DNA from: Elysia chlorotica
Lineage: Eukaryota; Mollusca; Gastropoda; Plakobranchidae
NCBI GenBank assembly: GCA_003991915.1
Contig: RQTK01000181.1
Location: 459,003 to 523,002 of the forward strand
Direction of reading: 5' to 3'
Length of the DNA: 64,000 nt
Shown here: positions 1 through 64,000 of the stretch, in pieces
How the letters are laid out: the number at the start of each line of letters is the position of its first letter
How positions within the stretch are numbered: the stretch's first letter is position 1
Notes under the pieces: model-generated
Seen by the model: only the letters and a program-made list of their open reading frames with translations
Told to the model about the DNA's origin: nothing
Database searches by the model: none
Position numbers and translations under genes: made by a program

Positions 1-925
1 TACACATTAAATCCTGATTTTAACACCAAGACAGCTGACTTTTCCACACTAACCCTGAAAACTTTTAATGTGATTACTCCAAGCTTGATAACTTCTATTG
101 CACTGTTATATACATATATTACTAAAAATATGCCTTGCTCATTATGATAATAATTTTAAATACCTTTGTACTAAATACTTTGATTTCTTTACAAATGTTT
201 TAGATCTGTGCAATCATGCATGCCCATTCCTTTCAAAAACATTATCAAACACAATCCAATTTCTAATCTTGGGAGCAAAATCATTATTCTTACTGTCAAT
301 AAATCAGTATGAGTACCTAAGACGATTGGGCTGATCTTTCAACACCTAATTGTATCAAAACAGTGCACATAAATAAGTGCTGGATATATTTATTAACAGA
401 TATTAACTTGCTGTAGCTTTACTGTCTGTTCAGTTTGTATGGAAGAAGGGCTAAAATATGAAGTATCTCCATGGATTAGAACTACCCTTGGACACATGAT
501 TCTTATCAAAAACTTAATCAAAAGGTAGCAATGAGATTGAAAGAAAAAAAAACAGTACTTCTTATGTGAGGCAAGGCAGAAGCATTCACTTTCATTATAA
601 ATTCAATGCCATAGAGAAGGAAAAGATGAAGAAACAGTTCTATGAATAAAGAGATAAATATGAAAATCTGCCTGCCGAGATGAAATTGAGTCAAAATTTT
701 TGCAAATGAAAACCCAACCCATCCATCAACCATTCAAATCTATTATGAGTTATCTTCACTTACATCACATAAAACCAATCTCGCCCAACAATTTTTAACA
801 AAAACTATGAAGAAATATTATGCCTGGTTGTTGGCATCCTTGGGCCTTTTTTCGTGTCCTACATCTTTGACTGCCATCACTGGTAGTAGTGAACCACAGT
901 GGCTTGTATAATTTATTGGCTGGGG
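1..925 (-). other. GRAF 3' UTR or downstream sequence
   Basis: No coding exon is seen after the stop at 926. On the minus strand an AATAAA hexamer lies at 912-917, only eight bases past the stop, and another at about 388-394. Which poly(A) site is used cannot be decided from sequence. The rest is AT-rich without recognisable structure. Confidence 0.5.
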
Positions 926-54917
<53,992 letters not shown>

Positions 54918-55200
54918 TTTGGTATCTCACTAAGATACAGAATAGAATCTAATTAATAATTAGTAGTTGCCAGTGAGCATCATCAGCACACCATGATCAT
55001 ATGCATTGGCACTAGATTACTGCTACAAAATGCGATGAGGAAATGGACTTAGTAAATCCAGTGCTCAGTTCTTGCAGAAGTTTTGTGTTCATGGGACAAC
55101 AGAACTGATAATGTTGATAATCTTCTGCGCATGCGTGAAAGGAAGATGCTTGACTTGTGTAGCTCATCTTTGAATAAGTAAGAAAATGTATTTATTCGCG
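54918..55200 (-). promoter_or_regulatory. Putative GRAF promoter with NRF-1-like palindrome
   Basis: TGCGCATGCGTG at 55126-55137 is one base from the NRF-1 core (YGCGCAYGCGCR) and lies about 210 bp upstream of the GRAF ATG. No TATA box in a clear position. The start of transcription and any 5' UTR intron cannot be fixed from sequence. Confidence 0.4.
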
Positions 55201-55381
55201 TTAGGGTTTATGAACACTTTCATGTCAAAATAAAACTTTAAAATAATATAATTTTATTTTAAAAATTATTCGTTGAGGGTGACCATTGAAAAATAAATGT
55301 AAAAAGTATTGACAAAATCAATATTAAAATGTTCGTCAATTAAATACTCATTGAGGTATGCACGATTGTACATAGGCTTTT

Positions 55382-55580
55382 GAACGGATTGGAGCGTCTT
55401 CAACTTGCGCCGATTTATTGACCGCACAGACACTGTCCTAGAGCTTGGATATGATCTGCTGATGGTTGAGGCGATTGTGCTCTCCTAGATCACACCAGAG
55501 AAATCCTCCAGGCCATCGTCAACTATTATTTGCAAGCAGCCAAGTCCTTTGGATGCATAGTAGAAATTTATTAACACATT
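55382..55580 (+). mobile_element. Decayed LINE reverse-transcriptase fragment
   Basis: One frame reads TDWSVFNLRRFIDRTDTVLE and a shifted frame reads GDCALLDHTREILQAIVNYY then LQAAKSFGC. These match consecutive RT segments of non-LTR elements (TDGSVFNLRRL, FADDCALVAHTEEDLQ, FA-AAKxFGL). The catalytic YADD region is broken and at least one frameshift is needed between the blocks. About 200 bp survive. Confidence 0.75.
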
Positions 55581-57801
55581 TAAGACTCGTGAAGACGGAA
55601 GCTTTGGATTGTACAGTCCACAAGCACTAAATATTAAATAAACATAGCGTAAACGCAGTTCAGCATTTCACATACCTCATAAATGTCATCCCAGGCTATG
55701 CCATTGCAGCTTAAGATATGGATAACTAGATAGCTAACGGGGCCTTCTTTTTTACCCCTACAGAGACGTGTTTGGGGGAGACGCTCAATGTGACTCTACG
55801 GTTCAGGGACCAAGGTCTTGTACACAGAAAAAATAATCCTTTTTGAGCGATTTCGCCAGCGTGCTATGCCTTCGAAGTATTATCGACAGTGACACAACTA
55901 TATAACAAACAATTAGTCCTCCAAAGAGCCAAGCATCATCATGCCCGAGATCCCTTGTCCAGTCGGCTACTATGGTCTCGAAATTATTCCCCAAAGGCGT
56001 CTGACCAAGTTAACAAGTTAATACCAGTGAGCCTAGTTCGAGAACAGATGGACTAACCACAAGGCTGCCACTATTGTATGTCATAATGATGGCACGTTTC
56101 ATTTTCTATTGTGCTGCACCGAGGTCCTCTAGAAATGTCTCACCAGAAACTTTGGCATCGTCACATTCGCTGATAAAACAGCATTGCTTCTAAACAATGA
56201 GAGCTTGAGTATGCGTTGGGAGGATTTTTATTTTTTGTTTGTCTGTTATATGCATTTACCGGTACCCAGATAACCGTAATATATTATACTACGGCTTTAG
56301 ATCATGATGGTCGGAACCCATGGTTTATGTTTTATGAAGGAGATGGGATCATGATATACAGCACAGTTTGTATGATAAATGATATTAAATAAAATATGGG
56401 AAATAAGACCATTGACTTCGGTTTTATATCTTCTGGAAGTGATTCACACTTGTTTTCACCAATGGCTGCTAGTGTCAGATCATGCTTGATATGTATTTAT
56501 CTGTGAGGTATGTGCATCCTATAGTTCGACTTACAGAGAGTCACCTTTGTACTACGGTGCTTTTTTTTTGTTCCACCGAAAAAAAGCCTCTAAAATTAAG
56601 GCACTGAAAAGTGCCACTTCCACCGTCGAGAATGTCCTGCGGCACTTGGTCGTCAAGGTGCACTCAGGCGACGCCACTAAAGATACACAGTCATGTACTA
56701 TGAATACTCGTAGATACAACCTTAGAACACTGTTGTTCTGTCCTGACTCGCGATGCCGAGAATTCGTTAAAGATTATGGCTGTGAAAGTCATTTAATTAT
56801 TGCACATGCATGGCATCTTTAATGCAGTTTTTTTTTTAATTATTATTATTGAATGAAGTTTTGATATAGGTTTTAAGAATAGTTGGAAATCATTTCGAAT
56901 AATCTGCTGAGTAGACTACGTTTAACTTCGGCGATTAATCTGTATTTTGCGAAGACAACAATAATTATAGTAGCCTATGTGCCACCGACTTATTTTTATG
57001 TACCATTGGCCATTGAGACTGTCAGCTCTAAATTGCACACCCGTCTTTGGGTCTTTCTTGTAAGCCTAGGGCCGGTGACTAGACGAAAAAAAAAGTATAG
57101 TTAGTTTACATAATCGAAAAACAAACTGGGCTGACAATCATGCTGGCATCGAAGACAAACCATCTATTTGGTGCCTTAGATTGACGTGACTTACGCCTTA
57201 TTAAGCCTTCAGGTACATATTGAGCACAACTTAACAAAACTGTTTAATCAATTCAGGACAGCGTTTACCTCATACACCAGTAGGTCTGCCATGAGAGCTA
57301 ATTTCTTTTTATACCGAAGGTAGTAAACAACAACGTGGAGCCGACTACCAAAATACACTTGCACACAGCTCTTCAGATTAAATACCACCAATTTAATATC
57401 GCTCCTCATTCTTTTCACACTTTACGTCGGCGGCTAGGGAAATAAACAATAAAGTAAAGCTGTAAATACCTATGCCCTAACAATTTGGGCTAATACTATC
57501 AATGGCAATGCCCCAATTGGTCTATTCCTCTTAACGTGGGGATGCTATTAATTGGTAGTTCTCAGCAGAAGACCCATTGAAATAATTTTAACTAAGGTAA
57601 AGTGGGAACTCACAACATGAAATTAAGCGTGGTTAAAACCTTTTTTTTTTGGTTGGGGGGGGGATTAATAAATTTCATTTGGACGATTAAGAAATTGTAT
57701 CTTTCTCTGACTATTTAATACATAAACAGTAAGAGTAGAGCATCAGTAGAAGAGAACAGAGATGATGTGATAGACAGATAGATAGATAAATAGATATATA
57801 G

Positions 57802-57877
<76 letters not shown>

Positions 57878-60800
57878 TACATTATTTCCCTCATTTTAAT
57901 TGTGGACTTAGACAATTTGATTTCTCCTAAGTACATACATACATGCTATGAGTATGATTCACACAAATTTAAAAAAAAAATTCTTTGAATTTCATGCCAT
58001 TATACTTACAATTTAAAAGCAAAGCAAGTCTTTTGAGAGCTTGGTGTATGTTTTATTTTTGTTTTCAACAAGATATCCTTCATTCAACAGTAAATCAACA
58101 ATAAATTAGATATTTCAGCATGTTATATAATTATACAAGTTATTTATTTATCACACTACGAGTGACATGAGATGACTTAACTCCGTACGTACTCATCCCT
58201 TAGTCTAGATGGCCGTCGCCACTGCTGGGGCATCACGGATGATCAGGCAACCATTGTTATGATGTCTACCATAGCAGTGATATTAATTTAACTGACATAA
58301 TGATAAATGCAACCCAATGTGGATAAGGGTACTGGCGCACATATAAATCAATGAACAATTATTAAATCCTTAGGGCTTTAGGGGCCTACACAGTGAGATG
58401 TTAGGCCTATAACCTTCAAAATGATTCTCCTACATGTTAAAGATTGGATTTGATTGCATGATACGATTGGTGAATTATAACAGCATAAAATATGAGATCC
58501 TTATCTTATTCACCAAAACCAAGGAAACTAAATACCAAGTAAAAAACCATTGCAAATAATATTATCAAGCATGGTATTTTCACACCCAAACTATCAATCA
58601 CAAGACAATCAAACACCAACATGAAACAAAAATATGTATTCTGAAATCTGATTAACGAAAAGTAAAAACAAATCAAAACCTTTTCCCACAATAAAAACAA
58701 AAAAGCCACAAGGGGGGCAGAGGTATGTTTTTCTAAATAATAATTATGTAGTCAGACACAAGTGACACTGTGTATTTGCAACAGTTTTACACATGTATGT
58801 AAAATGTTTATTTCATTGTTTCTCTCACTTATGTATTGAAGTTGTTGAATTAAATCAGATGTATATGTACGAACAAAGCGAGTTTCCCTATGGGATTTTA
58901 AAGGCTTATCGTATCTTATAAGATCTAAATTTCCACACAAAAAGGTGAAATATAAAATATCCATTTGAAAGATTATGAACATGGTTAGCATACTTTAACT
59001 TTATAAAGAGAGGACAAATTTTGCAGCTTTTCAAAAATTAAGAATTGAGGTGAGTAGTAGAGAAATTTTCCTGTTTCATGTGCATGAAAGACACCCTACC
59101 CATAATATAGAAAGAATAAGATGCCCTTCAACAAAAAAAGCAACCAACAAGCAACTACAGTCTGGGAAGTTTGTTTCATTTTCTCATTTTTTTGCTTTAC
59201 TAATTGCAAAATATATCCTTAAAAACTATAATAATAGATTTTATTATTCAAGTTCTCAACGAAACATGGATTAAAAAAAAGTGACAATGTCTTTAACATG
59301 ACACTTGAAACTACAAACAACTCAAGTCAGATGGCACTTTTATCCATCTATATTTGGGACTAATAATACTAGCAAGATCTTCATTAAACCAATGTGATGA
59401 AACTGACAAAATGACATTACTCAAGCAGCAAAACATAATGTAATACATTTTCACACAAACATAATTCCTATGAGACAATTGTCAGTTCACAAACGCTCCA
59501 TTTACATTCAAAAACATGATCTGAACATATTACTATGGAAATAAAAAAAGGAAATAGAAGAAAAAAAAATTCCCTAATTTTTGGCCCAATGTGCTCAGAT
59601 TCTTTTTCAAAAGTGAACAAAATCTCTAGAATACCAAAAACATACAAAACGAAACCTAATTATTTTAATTTTCATAGATATAGTTAAAGCTAAAAAAGGT
59701 GAGTAAGTATTATTTTTTTAGCCATTCCTTTAATTAATATTAAAAAAAAAGTGTTTAAGTGGGGGCAAGAAAACTATGATTATACTCATTTTATAATTCC
59801 AGATTAAACTAGCCCACCTTCCTTCCATCACACACACACACACACAGAGTTCTCCTGTGATTCATTTTTATCAATGTACATGTAACAAAAACCAACCAAA
59901 CAAAGAATCGGTGGCAGCCAAATCACTTTGGTTAATGCTGATTAAAAATGGAAACAAAAAAATGTCCAAACAAAATGTGACATGTGCCTTTACACATACA
60001 TTCAAACTAAAACAGGATCTAGTATATAATTTGATAATTTTTTGTACGATAATCACTTAAACAATATTTGAGACAAGGCAGTATTTTTTATTAATCTCTT
60101 CCGGTGAGATAAAAGATATTAACAAAGTTAAGAGGTGCGGGAGAATGGGAAGAACTGTAAAGTTCCAACTGAGATTTTTCATGGAATAAAAATTGCCACA
60201 CAACCATGTCTGGAGTGGAGATAATTTTACGAAAGAATTTTCGTTCTCAAAATTAGTAGAGATATTGTTAAAATGTCTAAAGAAACCCCAACAAAAAGAA
60301 GAAAAAAAAACAACAGCCTGAAAAGATTCATCGTGAGATTATAATGAAATTAACAAACAGAGGAGAAAAGTTTATTGCACTCCAACTTCCTTTATATATA
60401 TATATATGTAATCTCAAAAAATCTAAAAGTCATAGAAGAGCTTGTAAGACAAAGGATACGAAGGAAAATTCAAACATAGTATAGGCCACAATATCTTTCA
60501 TAGTACAAATGAAAGTAATTATAACGTCGTAGAACATTCATTTCTAATGAAAAATATAAAGCTGTCCACCATGCAGTTTTTAAATAAATTCACATAAAAA
60601 ATACAATAATTCTTCTAGCAATATATTAAAAAACGAAGAAAAAACCCCCCACTGAAGTGAAAACACAATTTGGATGATTAAATGCCCAGACCAATATTGT
60701 GAAAAATATTTACTTCAGACCTTCATTGTGATTTTTTTTATAAACTAGAGGTAAAGAATGAATCTCACATGAAAAAAAAAAAAGACTTGTGTAAAAACTG

Positions 60801-61781
60801 CCTTTTAGTCTTATCATCAGTAGCATCAATACTATACCATAAAGATAACCATAACAGAAAATAAGTACAATAGCAACCACAATCTGTGCTTTTCAATAAA
60901 ATCTCTTATTTAGTTATCACAAGGTTACACTAAATCAACTACATGAGTTAAAATGTTCAAATGTAATTCTGAGCTTCTCTCTCCAAGGTTCCAAAGGGAG
61001 ATTCTGTACCCCAAAACAAAATGTAACATTCTTGCTTCGAACTTTTTTCAATGAAACATCATATAAGCTAGTTCCATATTTTACAATGAAAAAACAGTTC
61101 AGCCAAAAGTTAAACATCCTCTAAAATATTTCTCACTCATTGCTGTAAGTAAGAGAGAAAAAAAAAAACCCAAAGCAAATGAAGCCATCAAGGCAAGTTT
61201 AATGCATTTTGAATAGAAGTAGGACTAAAAAAACCCATTGTGTGTAAGCTATAGCTCAAAGTATTTAACACCACCTAATCATATCTCAGTGGAGACATAA
61301 TTATATACAATTCAACATTTTTTATAGTTAAAAACAATACTGTTAAGATCAGGGGTGCTACCCAAACCGAAATTAAATGTTTTTCAATGACACTGGAATC
61401 CGCTTAAAATAAAGTTTTCTAAGATAAAATATAAGTTTATTTCAAATATTTTGTTAAGATAAACTATGGTTTGACATAAAATATTCCAATAGATTCCTCT
61501 TCATTCCCTTTACAGTCAATGTTGAAATGTGGTTGAAAAAAAAAGTATCTGTTCTCAACTTTGCTCCCAAGTTAACAAAATTACTTTGAGTAAAGAAAAA
61601 TTTTAAGTACTTGTGCAAATAAACTTCCTGTCAATATATTTTTTTTGTACTGAAACAAGAGCACTTATGTTGTGAATAAAAAGGTGCAAATAACAATTTT
61701 ACGCAGATATCAGGAGTTTTGTAAAAAAACGAGATCCATTTCATCTAAAAATTAATTAATAGACCTATAATTCAGATCTTG
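55581..61781. other. Intergenic spacer and SLC25A15 3' UTR
   Basis: No supported gene. It contains a poly-T/G run near 57640-57664, (GATA)n/(GA)n at 57770-57867 and many A-rich stretches. The upper part, below 61782, must contain the carrier gene's 3' UTR. Minus-strand AATAAA hexamers lie at 61436-61441 and 60371-60376. Confidence 0.6.
57770..57870. repeat. (GATA)n then (GA)n microsatellite
   Basis: A short GATA-type run followed by about 60 bp of GA and a GACA end. Confidence 0.95.
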
Positions 61782-61918
61782 TTAAGAAGCTCCTATGGCG
61801 TAATCATGCAATTGCCCCAGGTACTTTTTGGTGGTTTCATACGCCAGGAACAACGCTCCAGTAGCTGGAAAGGTCCTCACAACTGTGGGACCTAGACCTG
61901 TATACAATTTCTTCACAC
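61782..61918 (-). CDS. SLC25A15: SLC25A15 exon D, C terminus and stop
   Basis: Encodes VKKLYTGLGPTVVRTFPATG, then ALFLAYETTKKYLGQLHDYA, IGAS and TAA. TM6 and the C-terminal tail match the family ([24 protein letters not shown]). Acceptor TTCTCAG. Confidence 0.96.
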
Positions 61919-62449
61919 CTGAGAAAAGAATGTATCATGTAAGCCAGATAAGCTAATATTGGTGTGATTAAAAAAACATAACAATAAAATGTATAAAATA
62001 AAAATCTCTTGAGTTAAAAATTAAATAGAGTTTTTGTCATGAATCTTGCACCTCCCCTAAATGGTTGAGGTAACAGAAATTAAGAAATTCTTTTATGGAT
62101 ATGATCATCATTAATGTAAAACACAGGTCTATAGAGAGCTGACTAAAGTGACAATTTGCTTTCAGTTAGTTTCTAAAGATGCCTGTGCCATTATATTTAT
62201 GGCAAAAAAAGTAATGTTAGTAAAAGTTTCTCACACACTCTTAGTTTGACATTGGCTCCCCAACAAGTAAGTTAATGTCAAACTGAGAGTGTGTGAGACT
62301 AACATTCTTTTTATGGTTTCCCTTTTTAATTAAAATCAATAAATATGTAAAAGCCAACAAAAGTAATAAAAACTAAGACCAAACTAAAATCCGATATTCA
62401 AAAAAAGTTTAAACACCAAGGAGCTCTAGACATTCTTCAAAGTTGTGCT

Positions 62450-62480
<31 letters not shown>

Positions 62481-64000
62481 CAACCAACAACAATTAATTG
62501 TAACAATGCATTACCAAAAAAAAAAAAAAGCCAACAACAATTAATTGTAACAAAGAGAAATTGGCCTTGTTGAGAAAACAGATTTTAGTTAGGGAAACAT
62601 ACCCTCTTGTCTGAGAATTTTCATGAACATTTCTCGGAAAGTTGGAGGCTTCACTCCAAACACCGACTGCACCTGCACCCGGGACTTGACTACGTCTGCC
62701 GGGAAAATAGACACCCATAGCGCAACGCCACCAACACCACCACATACAACGGTTCTCAAGGGACCTGTTTCAAAGAAGCACAAAATTAACATTTATTTTC
62801 CCTCTACTTCACGCAATTGAATGATAACATCAAGCTTCTAGGCAGTTTTGTTTTAGTAGATATTTATACATATTAATGTTGAAACAAAATCTATCCCATC
62901 ACTCATGAACATATTTGTAACAATGTCTGATCTCTTCAAGCTAGTCTAAAAAACTTTTGAAAATTGTACATGTGTAAAGACAACTATTAATTTCATAAAA
63001 AAAAAAGTCAAACAGTTATAACATGATATCTGTCTTTTTAGAGCAGAGGATTTACACATTTCTTATGCATCAATGTGAGACCAAGCCCGTTAGCCAACAA
63101 AAACCGAAATTTTTTTCCAGATAAAATCCTTGGAAAAAACAAATTACTTTGGCTACAAAGGTGATATTTCATTAATCTTATAAAAAGGGAGAGAAATAAA
63201 ATAGATTACCTATCTCATCTTTCTGCTTCCCCTCTGGTGTCAGTAGATGGCGACTAAGTTCATATCCACCAAAAAAAAAGAAATACCCCGGCATTTCTCT
63301 CATGAAGGTAGCAGTTAGCCCTTTGAACAGACCTCTCACACCTTCTTGGTGTAGAATTTCCTTTGTTAAACCCCATGGGCCCCTGAAAGAGATAGTTTTG
63401 TATCATAATAATATGATGTCTGCAAATACAAAGCATAATTGACTTACATTTAAAAAAAATCTTTGTTCACTTTAGCAGCAGCATACCAGTAATCTATCAA
63501 ATTTATATTTTACTCAAATTTGCTATAATTTTGAGCTTAATTTAATATGGTAATGAAAACAATATTTCTCCCATTTAAACACCATGGTTTACATTACAGT
63601 AGTCACTGCTAAGGAGACAAGAAAAAACGGGTTCTTAGACTTTTTAAGCTCTAAGGAAAATAGAAAAATATGGCTCAAGACAAAAAAAAAAGAAAAAAAA
63701 AAAAGTGACCTTTGGTGAATCGTTTGTGAAATTTATCTGGCTAAGAGTGGGATCTTAGAAAAGTAAAAAATAAAGGGAACAACTATCTTTCTCAGACAGA
63801 ACAAGTTTTATTACACAGTGAGTTCTTAAGTGACACGTTCTTACTTATGGAAAACATCCTTTTCCTTTTATCAAAGAGACAAAATAAAATCCAATGACAG
63901 TTGCCTTCCACTAAGCACACAAAAACAGAAACTGACTCACATTTTAAGCCTTTCTAGACCTCCCTCTAATTGACCATTGGTGGCCATTTCTCTCATGGCC
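61782..64000 (-). CDS. SLC25A15: Mitochondrial ornithine carrier, C-terminal half (gene span within window)
   Basis: Known role: SLC25A15 (ORC1) of the inner mitochondrial membrane exchanges cytosolic ornithine for matrix citrulline. Seen here: four exons join in frame, from AMREMATNGQLEGGLERLK to the stop, covering the second half of the carrier (about TM4-TM6). The ORC-specific [20 protein letters not shown], the third-repeat carrier signature PADVVKSRV and [12 protein letters not shown] are all present. These match human ORC1 ([45 protein letters not shown]) much better than the carnitine carrier SLC25A20. The 5' exons are beyond the right edge. Vertebrate SLC25A2 is a retrocopy of the same lineage, so SLC25A15 is the better name. 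Confidence 0.94.
61919..62602 (-). other. SLC25A15 intron with hairpin
   Basis: Between exons C and D. It contains a strong inverted repeat (62213-62306) and a poly-A run at about 62451-62480, followed by a duplicated CCAACAACAATTAATTGTAA motif at 62483-62502 and 62531-62550. Confidence 0.8.
62213..62306. repeat. Near-perfect inverted repeat, long hairpin
   Basis: A 25-bp arm (62229-62253, starting TCTCACACACTC) pairs with 62274-62298 with a single mismatch that becomes G-U in RNA on one strand. The loop is 20 nt. An outer 8-bp AATGTTAG/CTAACATT pair adds to the stem after an 8-nt one-sided bulge. The loop has no coding sense. Confidence 0.9.
62603..62764 (-). CDS. SLC25A15: SLC25A15 exon C, third carrier signature
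   Basis: Encodes PLRTVVCGGVGGVALWVSIF, then PADVVKSRVQVQSVFG and PPTFREMFMKILRQE. TM5 ends in the P-x-D-x-x-K signature of mitochondrial carriers. Acceptor AAACAG, donor GTATGT. Confidence 0.96.
62765..63940 (-). other. SLC25A15 introns flanking exon B
   Basis: Two introns of about 450 and 560 bp, AT-rich, with A-rich runs near 62999 and 63681-63703. No other feature is seen. Confidence 0.8.
63210..63382 (-). CDS. SLC25A15: SLC25A15 exon B
   Basis: Encodes GPWGLTKEILHQEGVRGLFK, then [20 protein letters not shown] and ELSRHLLTPEGKQKDEI. This is the end of the second carrier repeat with TM4. The FFFF stretch is characteristic of ornithine carriers. Acceptor TTTCAG, donor GTAATC. Confidence 0.96.
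63941..64000 (-). CDS. SLC25A15: SLC25A15 exon A, partial at window edge
   Basis: Encodes AMREMATNGQLEGGLERLK plus two bases of Met, the matrix loop after the second carrier signature (LQTMYEMETSGKI in human). The donor is GTGAGT. The 5' end of this exon is outside the window. Confidence 0.88.

Noticed and set aside
56547-56822. 91-codon plus-strand frame upstream of GRAF
   Set aside because: Contains a tempting CPDSRCREF stretch, but no complete zinc-binding pattern and no support from neighbouring frames.
61782-64000. Carnitine/acylcarnitine carrier SLC25A20
   Set aside because: The [11 protein letters not shown] segment and C-terminal [12 protein letters not shown] are typical of ornithine carriers.

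Overview
The window is AT-rich, intron-dense animal DNA. Family-level protein similarity, large repeat-filled introns, abundant (GA)n tracts and a tRNA-derived SINE family suggest a lophotrochozoan, most likely a mollusc and perhaps a gastropod; the clade is an inference. Two protein-coding genes can be read exon by exon, both on the minus strand, and every intron has GT-AG ends.

Gene 1 (926-54917, minus) is a complete GRAF-type RhoGAP (ARHGAP26/ARHGAP10/ARHGAP42 group). Its order is BAR, PH, RhoGAP, Ser/Pro-rich linker, SH3. I place 27 canonical coding exons that join in frame to 846 codons plus a stop. Intron 2 (36236-53573, about 17.3 kb) is a repeat sink holding microsatellites, SINEs, a candidate TIR DNA transposon and minisatellites. 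The start codon is at 54917, with an NRF-1-like palindrome about 210 bp upstream.

The most unusual structure is a direct tandem duplication of about 1.9 kb inside this gene (13802-15713 and 15714-17679). Its breakpoints lie inside exons 18 and 20. The junction makes a hybrid exon (15691-15866) that begins as exon 20 and ends as exon 18. A one-base deletion relative to exon 20 puts the exon 18 part in frame, and the splice phases allow the order 18-19a-hybrid-19b-20, adding 94 residues and repeating the C-terminal half of the GAP domain. The exon copies differ only by synonymous changes, while the flanking introns differ visibly. This looks like a translated, recently evolved exon repeat.

Gene 2 (61782-64000, minus, 5' part outside the window) is the C-terminal half of the mitochondrial ornithine carrier SLC25A15: four exons, including the third-repeat carrier signature and the stop codon. 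Its 3' UTR and the intergenic spacer (about 54.9-61.8 kb) hold a decayed LINE reverse-transcriptase fragment and simple repeats.

Other structures: a 5'-truncated CR1/L2-type LINE tail (29852-30486) flanked exactly by about 1.25 kb direct repeats, a near-perfect 25-bp-stem hairpin in a carrier intron (62213-62306), a fossil duplicate of the exon 12 donor site, and at least nine full or partial SINE copies. The two genes have unrelated cellular roles (membrane remodelling and Rho signalling; mitochondrial ornithine/citrulline exchange) and appear to be simple neighbours.
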